Positions 39,904-54,097 of a DNA stretch of 64,000 bases are shown here, piece after piece. The DNA comes from Psettodes erumei. Taxonomy: Eukaryota; Chordata; Actinopteri; Pleuronectiformes; Psettodidae. The stretch spans positions 1 through 64,000 of the forward strand of contig JAFBJZ010000457.1 of the NCBI GenBank assembly GCA_016785225.1, written 5' to 3'. The notes beneath the pieces were generated by a model. The model saw only the letters and a list, made by a program, of their open reading frames with translations, did not search any database and was not told the DNA's origin. A program made the translations under genes and the position numbers. Within the stretch, counting starts at the first letter, position 1; each line of letters begins with the position of its first letter.

Positions 39904-42850
39904 CACTTATGATGACACGTGCGGTGACGAGGGCCTTCATCCGGACGAAATGTGATGTCGGCGAACGAGCAGGTTTGAGCTGCGACTGATCAGCGCATCC
40001 CCCGAAGAAAATTAAGTTTTTTTTTTTTTTCTGCTTCAGTATTTACCTGGTGCACCTCTTTGCGGCTCGTCTCGGGTGCTTCCGTGAGGGTTTGGTTATC
40101 TCGTTGTCCGTCAGCGGGCTCTGCAGGTCGGTTTTGTTGGATGGAGTCGGGGACCGCGGCGACCTTTCTGTTCCCACTTCGGCCTCCGGCTCCTGGGAGG
40201 CCGTCGAGTACTGCGAACCCAACTGGCTGTCCGGCTCCACCACCAGTCGGGCCAGTGGGTGGAGCCGCCCGTTCCCCTGCGCCGGGGGCGTCTTCGAGGG
40301 CGAGCTTGCCCGCATTTGAGGACCAGCGTCTGTTTGGGGCAGCTGGTCTGCGGGGGAGGCCTCCATGGGGCTGCCCGAGTGCCTCTGGAACGGCTCGTCC
40401 TGCTCCGAGTCCTCGCTGGTGCTCCTCTTGGGGGAAGGCGAGAGGCAGAGGGAGAGGTTTTTCTCCACCGCCCACTCCTCTCTCTCCACCTCCTCCTCCA
40501 GCTGGGCAAACGTTCTCTCACATTCTAAACCTGCGGTCATAGCCTTGTAGGCGGCCTCCAGCCTGGCTCGCTGGATAATTGTATTGCTAGTGGAAGAAAA
40601 GTGAGATGAGATAAAAAAAAAAAAATTAAAAATGGGGTATTTCCGCTAAAGAACAAGAGAGGTCATTTTCTGCATCTCTAACAGCAGAAAGACGGTTTAA
40701 AGACTTTGCAGTGTCAGCGATGTCTCGTCCCCTTCTCAGAGAATAAAAAGCCACATTGCTTTGGCAGTTTTTGTATCCCAACAGCAACGATGAGCTTCTT
40801 CTACACCAAAGAAAAGAAAAAGAACCCAAGTGAACAGAGAGGGGCAGAGAGGGGCAGAGCGCCTACCATGGCACCAAAAGGAGGGTGTTTATCTGTAGGC
40901 CGGAAGACGGGCTGGGTTCTTCTCGCACGTCGGGTCCGGCTGCCTTGGCGCTTTGTTCTGCGCGTCTTTCAATGAGCTGCTTGGCAGTCTGGGACACGTG
41001 CACAAACGAGAAAGAAACAACAACAACAAAAATTAGCATAAAAGACATGTCAGCAGCAAAAAAAAAAACGGTGTCATATCCTGAAAACGCTGCGTTCATC
41101 ACAGGCGTGGGTTTCAAAACAAAAAACAAACTCAAACGCCACGTTTTATTAACGGCCCATTCATGACGACTCACGGTCGAACGGCCTCAGCAAAATCGAG
41201 AACAAGCGAACGCAGCGAGCACTAATCTAGTGCAAAAGGCAGAGCAACGCACCTTGTGTAGAAATGGGACGGTGAATGGGCAGTACCTCTGGCAAAAGAC
41301 CAACATCTCCTGCTTGAACCGGTGGAAGTTCATTTGCTTGAGGACTTCGTGCGTTTGGCTCTTATTGCTGATGAGACTCATGAATACAGCTTTCTGGGAG
41401 CCAGAGGACACAGAGGAGTCAGTTGTGCGACGCGCGTTGTCTGCGCGCACTTGTGCAAAAGTGGCGTCAAAACCCGCTTCGTTCGTTAACGTTTGAATAG
41501 TGCATCGTTTCAGCATCACCTTCACAATGCGGAGACTTGCAAAGTCAGCTCGATAAGGATTTAATGTAATGAGGAAAAAAATGTAAGCGCAATATTGTCC
41601 ACTATAAAAAAAAAAAACAAAGCACCAGTTTTGCTCACCTTGCCAACCATTGATTTGGGAAAGTGTTGGTTCAGCATCTCTTTTGCTTTGTTGAATCTGC
41701 TGTTCTTAATGAAAATCCCCACAATCTTAAAACAGATGAAAAACAAACAAACAATTCTTTCGATCAAATCCGAGTCAACTGTGGAGGTGGAGGTCTGTGG
41801 GTGTGGGGGCGGGTACTCACCATCTCTTTAAGCGAAGCGGACACATTCTCAAAATCCTGCTGGGAAACACTGCATTCCTCCCTCAGGTCATCCAGCAACA
41901 TCAAGGCTGACTCCAGAGGAGTCACCGACTGGTCCGACTCAAATGAGATGTCTGCGAGGCAGAGACAAAGCCACACTGGTCAGAGAAATGATCGCTGTGC
42001 TGTTGTTGTAGAGGAAAGACTTGGATTTGGACAATGAATCGAGCGATCACACGCAAATTTGAAGAAGGCTACTTCATTTATTCGCAGGCAAGTTGATGGA
42101 CGCCGCTGAATTCAGTTCCAGTACAGCAGCGAGCACGGCGAGTACGTGTGGAAAAATTTGGAGAACGTGAATGTGGCTCTCACCGAGATTTTCGCCTTCA
42201 TGTATCCGGGAGAGAAACTGCAGGATTCGTAATTTTGTTGAGACGGCATCGCTCACCTCCAGAGGGAAGTTCAGTAAATCTGTGGCGAGAAAAAAATCAG
42301 ATTAAAAGATCTCGACACTCGGGGACGGCGGTCCTTCCGGTCTCAAATGGACATAGCGCTGGGTGTTAAAACGTAAACATAGCGCACGTCACTGAGTTGA
42401 CGTCATTCCAAACGAGACGCCGCACGAAAATTCGCACTGAGTTGCAATCGTGAAACACAGATGTCATTCCGTTTGCGAACACGACTCAAGTCCCATGAAG
42501 AGATCCCAACCACGGAGTTTCGCCCCCACGCAGTCCGACGGTTCAGAACAGGCAACTGAGACAGTCTGAACTGATAAACAGCCAGTGAACGGAAGCAGTC
42601 CGCCGACGCCAAAAAGTTTGGTCGGACACAGGAGCTAGCTGAACAAAGCGCAGCCTGGCGGGCGACAAGAGAACGAGCGGGGTAAAGTCCGTTACTTACG
42701 GTCGATTGCTTCTCTGATGCCGCAGAAGGTGTCGTTTTCTCCCCTTTGAAACGACTCGACGGCCAGAAACATATAGTAGTCCACGACCCAGCGGTTCACG
42801 ATGGTTTCGGTCTCGGTCGAGTGGCTGTTTACGGCGCCCTTTGCCGCCAT
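38224..42850 (-). CDS. terf2: telomeric repeat-binding factor 2
   Basis: Thirteen coding exons in transcription order: 42850-42700, 42279-42184, 41951-41821, 41725-41639, 41393-41253, 40988-40867, 40586-40047, 39824-39708, 39205-39131, 39042-38902, 38756-38674, 38581-38538, 38382-38224 (1887 bases, 628 residues, phases matching throughout). The TRFH dimerisation domain spans about residues 15-215 (ESFQRGEN, RIHEGENL, TPLESALMLL). The C-terminal Myb/SANT domain (about 578-628) reads WTEGETQKLREGV, FGEGNW, DRWRTMKKL and binds duplex TTAGGG. The long middle linker is Ser/Pro-rich, mostly one 540-base exon. TRF2 protects chromosome ends in shelterin and recruits RAP1. The intron after exon 9 uses a GC donor (GCAAGT). 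The protein starts at the TRFH domain, so the basic N-terminal region of mammalian TRF2 is absent. Adjacency to nip7, as in human 16q22, favours terf2 over terf1. Confidence 0.95.
39868..39902. repeat. (CA)n microsatellite in terf2 intron
   Basis: About 17 CA units in the intron between exons 7 and 8. Confidence 0.9.
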
Positions 42851-43560
42851 ATTCGCGCGATGTGAACGGAAGCGGATGAGGGGCAGATGAGGGGCGCTCG
42901 CGACGATGAAGGCTCGGAGAGCGCAGGCACCGAGTTTACCTTTTCAGGGTCCGCGCCTTCGCAGTCACGCGGCGCCTCACGCGAACCCAAGAGCACATGC
43001 GAATAATTTTGGGGCTTGAATGTGAAATCAAGCTTAATCCGAATTTGCCTTTTCCAACCGAGGGACGCGGAGTTTGAGCGAGACCTGCGAGTATGAATTC
43101 AGGGAATAAATGACAGCGCATGCTTCTTCGTTGGCAGCCCTGACACCAGGAGATGCTATACTGCCCCCAACCTGGAGGGGAGGAAGTATAGCTAGTACTG
43201 TTACTTTCAGAACGTAAATTTCACTGTTCCGGTGTTGTTGTGAATTTGTTGCCCGCGTTTATATGTACATCTTTTCATGTAATTTCATTTGCCCACGTCC
43301 GTGTCTGTCTGCTTAATGGAGGAGTGACGATACTTCCTCAGCGGGGCACCAGCAGCACGTTTTGGGAGACAGAATATTTGACCTCTTTACTGGATCATAT
43401 TTCTTTGACGCTGCAGTTCCTGCATTTTCGCTGAATCTCTGCTGCGTCTTGTGATATCTTGCTCCCAAGTCAAGGATAAACAAACACCTACAGCAAGGTC
43501 ACCCAAATGGACTGACCCCACCTGCCAAACTGATTCTGACTTCTCAATATCAATATATTG
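42851..43560. promoter_or_regulatory. terf2 upstream region
   Basis: CpG-rich DNA immediately upstream of the terf2 ATG (to about 43130) is the likely promoter. Beyond it lies ordinary non-coding sequence, with the end of the zdhhc7 transcript somewhere past it. No defined element was fixed. Confidence 0.4.
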
Positions 43561-46500
43561 AAGCAAAACTAAAATAAATAAGTAAATAACAACAATAACT
43601 TTAATTTGATCAACTTTATTATGCAAAAGAATGACATTAAAGATAGAAGACATTATAAGATTATGACACAATTAAAAAAAAAAGCTTGAATAAAACATTC
43701 CATTTATATATTGTTAATAGTTACCTTTATACTTTTTTTTTTATAAAGCTGAAGGACTTTTGTTCTTGAAGAAACGTTCTCACGGGGGGAGCAGGAAATA
43801 AAACCTCTCAATTTACCACGCTGATGGCGATGGCGAATCTGGGATTAAACATCCAGCCAGTTAAGAATCACTAATACACATCACAAAATGCTCTTCAGCC
43901 GAGATCTTCTGCACAAATCCCCAACTGGTGTGAGAAAAACCTTAGTCTACACACGGACCCCTCCCCGTGTTGATTGTTGTGTTTCTTGGCCGTACAGGGA
44001 GCGGAGAGGGGCTCCTAATACATTACAACACTTTTGAAAATAATTATCATTTATTGATTCTATTGCTGAATGTGAAAGTACATACCCTGTAACAGAGTCC
44101 CCAATATGATTACAGCATTTGAGTTTGGTCATGGCTATCCTGTTGGTGCAACAGATGATGAATATACTCAAGTCGGCACATCATCTCTGTTAATCCATAA
44201 TTACCTCCGAGAAAAAAAAAAAAAGACGAAAAGTTTAGCAGCGTATTAGTCGTGCCACCGTCTGAACTCTACTGGCATTTTGTGTTTATTCGACTGTCGT
44301 CCTCTCACTGGCTCTCCATGTTAATTTACTTGTGCGTCTGCAAAACTAGATTTTCACGTTGTTTTCCACAAGCTGTTTCATGTCTATGATTTTTACAGTC
44401 GTGCCATGTGTTCGGCTTTACTCGACTCCTTTTCGCTTTGCTTAAAAAAAAACAAAAACAAAAACAACACACCGAGCATGTTGGGATAAGGGACTCGCTG
44501 AACGATCCATGCTGAATATAAAGTATGACACTGATAAGAAAGTGATATTCTTCCAACGCTCGAATAGAGAAAAAAAAATGTTGAGGAACTGAGGTGATGT
44601 CTTCTGACAGAATAAAACGCGACACGGCAGCCCAGCATCGATAAAATCCCCTGATGTCAGTCAGCTTTCAGTGCTGTGTCCCTTAGTACCCGCCCCAAAA
44701 AAACAAAGATTAGTTTTACATTCTACTGACAGCATGTGTCTTAAAACATCACAGCCATGGAGCGTTAGATATCATCATTTAGTGTAAACAGTGGAGATAA
44801 AAGTTCCTTCTCCCGACGACGACCACAGATGAGAACAAACAGCAGTGTATTTTTCCCAACGCAAGCCGCCAAGCTTTTGAGAATCGAGGTTTTGGCGACA
44901 CGTTGGCGATACCAGCCTGTCGGTCAGTACCCGACCCCTTGAATCTCGAACCCGGGATTCGCGGGGGCCGCATTCTTCCAGTGCAAACAGGCCCGTTACG
45001 TATGCAGGAAAAACAGGAGACAGAGTTGTCACGAAGAGAGAGAAAACACTTTCATAAATATGGCAATAACGACTTTCAAGCCGATAGGTTCACTTGACTG
45101 AAGGATTTTAGAAGGCGCGGCGTTCTAATAACACTGGGAAAGAACCCGCTACTAGTCCCGCCACTCGGGTGTCACGGGCCTGACGTTCCCGGGGGTTGAA
45201 GCAGGAGAGGCCCCCGCAGGCATCCGCTGAGCTCCCCGAGACCCGCTTTCAGTATTAAAGCTTGAATAATGACCCGGCACCTCTGCCTCTCTCTCGGCAA
45301 AGCGGCTCCTTTATAACTCGACGGGCTGGCTGGACAATGGGACTTGGCTCCGCGGATCGGAATGAGCTCACGGCGAGGCCAGGGGGGGGAGGCCGCGCTC
45401 GCATTTAAATTTCTCCCTTCTCAAAACGCCGCGCCGCTCGGCGGCCCGAGGAGCATGCAAATCCGCCGCGTCCGAGACTTGGCTCGGGGGCTTGTTTTCC
45501 AGGGTTTGGACGCCGCGGAGACTTAATCCCAATTGTTACTACACGTAGGAGCAGCCTCTGGTTTCCCACCGCGTATGAGAAAAACCGTGCAGAAGCAAAG
45601 CAACTGCAACAACCTGAATCGTATGCGAAAACCAGGAGGAGGCTCGGCGGCGGTGTGCGGGTCACCGATCGGTTACAGCACGTGGAGTGGTGGAATGGAA
45701 AATTTATGAACACGCGTGACGAATACAAAACACATTTCTCTTTTTTTCCCCCTCCAAATGAAGAATCAGACGAACAGTAGTCATCCCCAGGGAGTCACTT
45801 GTCAACAATTGGGGAGCGGTCACCGTGATGAAAATTAAAAGAAGCTAAAGCAGTTAAGATTTTAAAAAAAAAGAAAAGAAAAGAAAAAAAAGAAAATGAA
45901 TTTCTACTGGCTTCAGTGACTCAACGAAGGAACGATTTCAGCTCAAGGCAGGAAAAGCGCGGCGAGGGAGCCGGACGGAGCGGGAAGAGCCGCTCGGTGA
46001 ATACGAATGAGGCTTAGCGTTCACGGCGGCCCGCCTGTTCGTTTGAAGACGGTGAATTCCTCATTATCCGGCTGAGATACTGACCGATCGGGCCGCGGTC
46101 GCGGCGCAGTTCAGCGACGTCCACAGTGCATCCAGGCTTGTTCAAGTGCCGCGTGAGTCCTTCACTGTGACTCCCCCCCGTCTGGGTCCAGCAGAGCAGT
46201 TTCAAGCCCCCCCCCCCCATTTGGATTCACTTGTCTGGGTGATGATGACGATGAAGCTGCTGATCTCCCACTTCAAAACCTTCAAACGCGAACAACCGAT
46301 CTTCGCGCCCGTAGCGGAGAAAAACAAAGGTGCAGGGGTCGAGTTCAAACGGCACCTTGGATGGTCTCAACGAGGAATAAAAGATTCACTTGACTTACAT
46401 ACTGCATGCGTTAACCTATAAAAACACAAAACAAACCGAAACGCCGCTCATATTAAAAACAATATTCCAGGCCGTTCGGCGTACTCGTGCGGACCGGGGG

Positions 46501-46732
46501 TGTTGGGTCGACCTCAGCGTGTAAGGGAGAGAATACAAACTTTCAGCGGTGGGTGACCGATGCACTTTGGGGTCCCACGGGAGCAGCCGGTCTCCCCGTC
46601 ACCCACGCGTGAAAGCCGGGCTCAAGGAGACGAGGTCTATCTTAGTCCCCCGCCCCCTCCCCTCCCCCCTCCGGCCACAGGGGGCGTACAAGAAAGCTCG
46701 CAGTGGAGTCGGTCAAGCGTCCGCTCCGCGTC
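43561..46732 (-). other. 3' flank / probable long 3' UTR of zdhhc7
   Basis: No coding exon is found on either strand. Minus-strand AATAAA candidates occur near 44050, 44285 and 43616. The 3' UTR end cannot be fixed from the sequence. A C-rich stretch follows the stop codon (46648-46672). Confidence 0.4.
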
Positions 46733-49700
46733 TCAGACGGAAAACTCGGAGCCGCCGCGGCGGCCGTGGGTCAGCAGCAGCAGGCGGCGCAGGCGCAGGC
46801 CTGTGAAGGGATTGCACCACAGCAGGGAGGGCGGACCCCCGAACACGGCGCGCATTCCGTCCCATCTCACGCGGCGCTCCCACGTGGGCTTCTCGTTTTT
46901 AAGACGCTCGATCTCCTGCAAGACATTCAAACCCCTCTGTGAATGAAAGGTTCCCCGTTAAGTGAGCGGTCTGGCTTTGGCTCGTTGCCATGGTGAGACA
47001 CGGAGTAACATTAAATTGAGGAAGAAAAAAAAAAAAAATACCGGGACAAACCTGAGAGAAAACTTTAGGGTAGTATATTGATACTCTCCCCGCCACACGC
47101 GGGGGCAAGCCGGATACTCACCGTCTCGTCGTTGCAGATGGAGTGGATCTGTGTACCAAACATTACGGCGGTGAAAGTGAGGAAGAGGATGGCCTCCAGA
47201 CAGAGGAAGATCAGGAGCAGCACGGACACCCCCGGGGAGAAGTCGCTGCACTCTGGTCACACGCAGAAAAAGAGAGAGAGGAAGAAAGGTTGATTTCGCT
47301 CTGAACAACTGAAACGTCAGATGAGATAGCGACTGCATTAAATGAGCGGGGCTCCGGGTGCGCATCCCCTCATTGTCGCCCCGCTGGTGACGCAATCCCA
47401 CACCCGGCCGCTACCCGCACACGTCGACTCCAACGCACCCCCCCCCCCGAAAAAAAACAAAACAGGACCCAATCCTAACGAGCCTGAAAACCAAATCTAC
47501 ACACACACACAAAAAAAAGGTTGGCGACAGACGACGAGCTCCGGTGGAAACGGTTTCTCTGCTCAGTCAGTATCCTGCTGCAGAGGGCTGCGGTCCGAGG
47601 AATGAAATATCATCTTCATTTTTGGTTGTCTCCGACAGGGAGGAAAAGGTCGCGCTGCACGAACCCAGGATAACAGCACCCCCACCCCCCGCCGCTCTGC
47701 TCCGCCCGTCTCTTCATTTGTCTGAACAGCTCCAGCCACTCCGTACGAAGCGCAGCGTTTCCGACCCGTAAGCTACGCCTCTGTCGGGCTCCGTATATCT
47801 GCATTTCCGCCTCGGTGCGGGGGTCGCAGGTTCGACGCTGGAAGGCAGAGAGGCCTTACCGTTCCACTGGACTTTAATGCAGGTGAAGAAGTGCATCCCG
47901 CTGAGGCCCAGGGCGTGGGCAGAGATCAAGGCTATGTACATCTGCAGAGAGAAGAAGAAAAGAGAGAGGGAGAAAAAGTGAGGAGCCGCTCACTCTTAAG
48001 CTGTCAGTCTGAAAAGGCGAGCAAACTCCACATCGAATCACGCAGCTGACCTCGCGCATCTCTGCTGCACGCGGCGCGTTTTCTGCCGAAAAGGAGTTGC
48101 AGTCAGCGCGTGAAGCCATAAAAAAAAAAAAAAGTGCTGACTTTGCCAGGTTTCAAACGGCTCTCCTGCGTCTGCTGTGCGCTACGTCACCACTGAGTTA
48201 TGAACCTCAGCCGGTTAGGCTATCATCAAACACAAGCAGAGGGATTGATTTTCAACGCAGGGACGGGGCTTTGGCCAAATCCTTGTAACTTAAGTGACTG
48301 TAAAATGAAAGCATACTATGGAAAAAAAGATGTGTGGAAAAAAAAAAAAAAAAAAAAGTACGCGAGATTCAAGACAAATGACATCAAAATCAACACACTT
48401 CTACCTCCTTGTTAAAATCAAACAAGACAACTCCGCCGGCGTCTCTGCGTACTTACAGTGAAAAGAACAAAGAATCTCTGATTCTTTTCTCCCACACAGT
48501 TATTGACCCAGGGACAGTGGTGATCCATCTTCCGGATGCATCTTTTACAAATACTGCGGGGCAGGAGGGAGAAGATGTTACCGCGTGACGCGCTTTCTGG
48601 ACGCTCCGAGGCGCAGGGACGTTTCGCGCCGATTTCACACCGGCCGCGACATCCGCGATCCTCACAGACCTGCAGTGGTGGGCCCGCTCCGGCTTGATGC
48701 TGCAGCACTTCGGGCACTTGTAGATGACCTCCCCCGGCTTCAGCTGCAGGCTCTCCATGTACTCCTTGGTGGCGTTGCCCTTAGGAACTGCGCCCTAAGA
48801 CAGACAAAGACGCGTGCGGTCAGTTACAAATGAACGTCTTCGGCCAGGTTCTCAGATAATTGAAGCCGTGCCTCCCCGTACGCAGAGATTTAACGACCGT
48901 TTTCGTGCTTCTCTGCTGGTGAAAAACGTTGACGATGTCCGATAACTACAGGTCATTTCGAGCTGGTTAGGACGGGATATTCTGATTTCAGCTGAATCGG
49001 CAGGAAACGCCGACTCCTGCCTGTAATCTCCGCGGTTTGACATCACGCGGGGCGCGACCCAAACCGCCGCTTGTAACGAAAATGCACAAATAAACCCGGG
49101 CGATCTCAGGCTTCGCTGAAACTCCGGTACGACAGACGGCTGCACGACCTCCTGTGCGGCCGCCGGGCTTTTAGACGGGTTCTCGGGGCCGGGCCGCAGA
49201 GCAGAGGCGGAGCCGTCGTCGGGCGCCGAGACTTCTCCGAGCACGTATGAGTCAACGCTGCAGCGGCTAGACTCAACAGTATTTACAACCCCCTGTAGCT
49301 GAACTCAACAGGACCGGGTCACAAAGTATCAGCAAGAAATCAGAATAATCTTTGCGGCACTGGATTTGGACCAAGTATATGGATTTTGGACCGGCCGCTT
49401 CGGAACCGCCGCAGCGTTTCATATCGGCTGTTCGTTCATTTATCTAACTGTGAATACAGCGGAAAGGAAATCCATCACGTCCCGTACTTTATTTACGGTT
49501 TAAAGCGGTGCGTTTGTTTTTGCACACTCCCTCTGACGTCCTTACCGGGTCGGTCAGCATGGTGCGCATGTGCGAGGCCAGGGCGAGCACGGCCAGGGAG
49601 TTGAAGGTGGCCCCGTTCAGGAGCGAGTACCAGAAGCTCTTGGAGGGGAGCAGCATGACGAAGTTGACCACGAACTCGGCGTACAGCACCAGGAACCAGG

Positions 49701-49890
49701 TCATGGTGGCGCACACCATGCCGCAGCCGTCCTGGATGAACCACAGCGTGCGGTTCCCCGCCGCGTGGCCCGCGTGGGGGCTCCCCACCATCACCCCCGC
49801 CGCCAGGCTCCCCGCCTCGATGTTGGCGCCCGCCGACAGCAGCGGGTGGTGCTGCTCCATGTCTCGCAGTCGGTGGTTTGAGGACTGCAT
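46733..49890 (-). CDS. zdhhc7: palmitoyltransferase ZDHHC7
   Basis: Six coding exons in transcription order: 49890-49546, 48794-48670, 48553-48457, 47941-47860, 47252-47122, 46915-46733 (963 bases, 320 residues, GT-AG, phases match). It begins [18 protein letters not shown]. Four transmembrane helices lie at about 48-72, 80-105, 188-210 and 222-246. Between helices 2 and 3 is the cysteine-rich DHHC domain, with [16 protein letters not shown], then [20 protein letters not shown]. The catalytic DHHC is at 167-170. The enzyme takes palmitoyl-CoA and S-acylates cysteines of Golgi and plasma-membrane proteins. The C-terminus (GSEFSV) matches ZDHHC7. Closeness to vertebrate ZDHHC7 ([32 protein letters not shown]) favours it over ZDHHC3. 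The first coding exon has an acceptor just before the ATG (49897-49900), so a 5' UTR exon lies upstream. Confidence 0.96.
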
Positions 49891-50339
49891 CCTGCCCTGG
49901 GAAGAGGGAGAAACGGCCAAGGACAAAATAATACAATTTGTATTCTCCATAATCACACACGCATAACTAGCATAGGAGGAGCATATTACACAAAGCCAGA
50001 GGTTTTTGAAAATAATAGATGGGGCGGGGGTCTCGTCCCCTCTGCGTCCATGCCAAGGTCGCAGCAGAACGTTCAGGAGACCGCGTCCGCGGTACGCTTC
50101 GAGATGAATCAACGGCCGCCCCGCGGCCGAGGTACGCGTGGACGAGGAACACGGCGCTAATAATAATCTGTGGACCCAGTTCCCTGCTGCCGGCGGGCTT
50201 CGCCGTGACAAAGTAAGTGAGCCGGGGAACTGCAGTGGAAAGTTTTTAAATCTCACCCTTGCTGCCATACGACACAAATAAAGTAAAACACTCGCATCAG
50301 AGACCGCCCAGCGCAGGACGGGTCGCCACTTCATTCAGC

Positions 50340-53300
50340 CCTTTCCGACACGTCGGTCCGGGCCCGTCCCACGAGCCGTTGTTTCGCTCAGAACAGAGAA
50401 GTCACCTTATATAAATATTTCAGTTGTATCATCTGACTCGTGGAAGCGTTTTAACCCAGTGTGCCAGATAAATAATGAATAGAAGCTAAACAGTGACTGC
50501 GCAGACATTGCATAAAGAGTAATTTCGCACGTGACGCCCCGTCCCCGTCGCGACTGGCTGACCCCGCTCCCGCCGAAGACTCGCGCCCCCGCGCCTCGTC
50601 GTCCGCCGACGGCTCAGTCGTCGCTGAGCTGCCGAGCTCACCTCGGCTGAGAGGGAGATGGTCGACTCCGACGCAGCGCTGCGAAGCGATCGCCCGGCGT
50701 TTCAGTCAAAATGATGAGACGCTTCCAGCGAGACGGGCGGCGCGGCAGCCAAACCCGGGCAGCTCTCGAAGCGCCCCGCTGCCGACGGTCCCCGCTCGCC
50801 TCCGCGAGCTGCGACGCTCTCCCTGCTTAATAAACATAACAAGCTGCAGTACATGACAATAATTCCCCTGCTAGGAATTATTGTTATATGCAGGAAGGAT
50901 GCGCTAAAAGGGTGATGATCAATATTTGTTTCCCGTACAGGTTGTTTGGAAAGTACTTTTGATTATATTCCACTTGTTTAAAAAAAAAAAAAGTTACTTC
51001 TAATATTTGACACAGAAACAGACTTTCCACACAGGGAATTTTAACAAAGCGGCGAAAGGCTTCCGACAGTCGATACAAATCCTGCAGGTTCGGCGCTTTA
51101 GTAGCTCAGAGTCTGTGCGCATTTGTAAAGGAGAACAAAACACGGGTCGGCTTCATTTCTCGAGGTCGCGTCGAGGTCAGGCGAACTCCGGCCTGGTGCC
51201 AGAGAGACGCCGTCTTCGGCGGCGCATCGCGTTGGGGCGGAGAGGAAACGCATCCGCCAACGCCGCCTCCCCCGGGAGGGCGATGAGATCTGTGCGGACA
51301 CGTCGAGGACGCAGACCCCAGTGTTTTTAGAGTTGATCCCGGACAGGACAAAAACCATCAATCTGAAACGCCTAATTTTGTGACACAGTTCACTTTTTTT
51401 CCTCAAATAGGTTAGATTTTGTTTGTTTTTTTCCTTCACTTGGCTGTGACGGTTTTTGGACAAAAACTACTTCATATGCAACAGTGAGGATTTTATAAAA
51501 TTCACATTTTGGAAGCAAAGGCCAATGACAAACATGATGAGTTTGTGCTGTCACAGCGCTTGTTCGCATAATGAAATAATCAGTATTCTTTGAAATTACA
51601 GTCAAAACTCTGCACAGTTTCAAGAAGTGTCAGAGGATTGTTGTCGGTCTGACTTTTGACCATGATAATTTTTTTTAATGCCCATATTCTGCTTTGCAGC
51701 AAGTGAGCAGAGTGCAGGTGTGTGAACATAATAATCAATGATGTGAACACATCCAAATTTTCTCTTTTGTTTTCTCATCATCGTCGTGCAAATAAATTTA
51801 CCACAAAAGAGAGTGTGACTTTTGACAACGTGCAGTGTTTCACATCACCAGCGTTTGATGCCACGCTGTTTTTTTTCTGTTAAACAAAACAAAGGAGAAA
51901 AAAAAGAAGGTACATTGTTCTTAAGAGGACAGAAAAAACAAAAACGCTCCTGGTCCGTTCAAGCCGTATTGATTTCTGCGTGGTCAACGACAGCGGGGTC
52001 CATTAAAAGCCCCGGCAGCTGCTCGTCCAGCTGTCCGCCCTCTCCCACTCACAGGGCGCGACACGAGCGCCGCTGCCCGATCTCCTTCCCTTCTCTCTGA
52101 CAAACGCAACCGCCCTGCTCGGATCACCGCGCCGGGGTCGCTCGTTGCCGAGCGTTACACGAGGAGTCACAGCGAGGGCTCGCGCGCACAGTCGGGAGAA
52201 AAAAAAAAGAGGATGAAACAAGAGCGAGGGCCTGAAATACTCCTGAAAGTCACGGCTTTCAATTCACTGGATTATTTTCTGCTTCGCCGTCACGTTTTCA
52301 AATCGCCAAACGGCTTTGTGGCCGACATTCGCGTCAATTTCCCTGAAAATAGTAAGGAGCAAAAATAAAACCAGCCCTGGAGGGGAATATTGACAAAGCC
52401 TACTAAATCATGACAGACTCTAATGGCCAGTAGAATCAATATGTCAACTGCTATTTTTATGGTTCTCTGGAAAAAGACTCAACATCCGCAACCAAATAAA
52501 ACCCTTGGTATCCAACACCACAGGGTTGACTCATGCAGCTCTGGCCACTCGCGTCAGCTTGAGCCTTTTTGCTCTTTGATTTCTACGACTGGGATTTTAA
52601 GTGTGAATAAGAATTAGCATTCAAGGTTGCGGGTTTGGCTTCAAACAAAGGAAAGAAAATTAATTCTGAGGCAGAAATGACAAAACCTTCAACCGGATGG
52701 CAAAGGCCTTTAAAGCTTCCTGTTCGCGGCCGTGCGTCTGTGCTCGGAGCCTCCCTCGAAAAACGGGAGGAATGTCACTGTTCCAGCTTTCGAGATAAAA
52801 CGGGCGACGCGAGGCGCTCGGCTTTCTCCGCTCTGAAGAACGCCACGGGACGATGCGCAGGTGGAGAGGCCACGTACCTAATAGGTTTCCTCTTCACAAC
52901 TGCATGCTGGGACGTGCGCCTCCTGGGCCAGCATTGGGGATGAAACGTGTACGTAGTAGAGCGGGGCGCCACCTGGAAACTACACGGACAGACACACAAA
53001 CGCAAAAACGTGTTAAATCTCGACAATTTGGGATCAGGGCATATGCAGCACGTGCATTCACCTGCCGTTTGTCATCGGGCACAAATGACCGCTGAAGCAG
53101 TTCGAACACAACTTTAAAACAGTTTCAACAAAGAGTGAACACTATAGCCCTGAGCAAAGGGTTTTGCAGTACCCTGCATCAGTCTATAGGTACGCCAGGC
53201 ATCGTTAGTTCGCTGGGAATTGTTGCCACACTTTGTGATGCCTGCTTCCTCTGCCTCCGAGTTAGATCGCGCTGTGTCCAGGATTTTGCAAGTGCTTCCT

Positions 53301-54021
53301 TTTTACCCCGAAGAAACACACCCGCCAGGCCAGCTATTCATAGCAATGTGTTGACACTGCAAGTATTTTCTGCCAGTAGGCTACAGTGTGATCATGATTT
53401 TTTTTTCTTCCCCCCACTGATTTAAGTCTGAGGTGGTAAATGAATCCTGTCCTGACCTCCTCGGTGGTGCCGAGGTCTCTACGCGAGCCGCCCACATACA
53501 GTAGTAACACTGACGTGCAGCAGTTATTGAGATATACTGTCAAACGCCGCCGACCACCTCCCGATTGTTCTTTCATACAGCTGAGATTGTCTTTTCCTCC
53601 TTTCCTGAAGCCGAGCTCACCACGCACTGATCGATGCTAACGCCAGCACGGAGCAGAGGGTCGGGTTTCCGACTCGGTCGCTGCTTTGAAACCTGCGCCG
53701 TGCTCGCATGTTTAAACGTGGCGGCAGACAAGTCGGTTTAAAGGCTGCCTCGCCTCGAATACGGCCATACGAGCCACAAAGTGAGACACCTCGACAGATT
53801 AGTTGGCGAGGTGTGACCGAGATTAGAGCTCTTCATCGCATCGACGAGCCCATAAATCGCCGCCTTCCCGTTTATCGTCCGCCATCCGCGCAAATGCTCG
53901 TATGAGGGAAGCTATCGCTGAACAGCAAGCTGTCAGCGCCGATCTCAGTTTCCCCACAGTGCTGCAATGATAAATAACTGTAAAGGTCGTGACTGAAGCA
54001 GCGCGCACGCGCGCGCGCGCG

Positions 54022-54097
<76 letters not shown>

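Noticed and set aside
40060..40542. 160-codon plus-strand frame and other frames over the large terf2 exon
   Set aside because: A shadow of the GC-rich terf2 linker exon, which fits the TRF2 model in the minus frame with matching splice phases.
53823..54096. Cys-Val repeat proteins read from the CA microsatellite
   Set aside because: Artefact of translating (TG)n.
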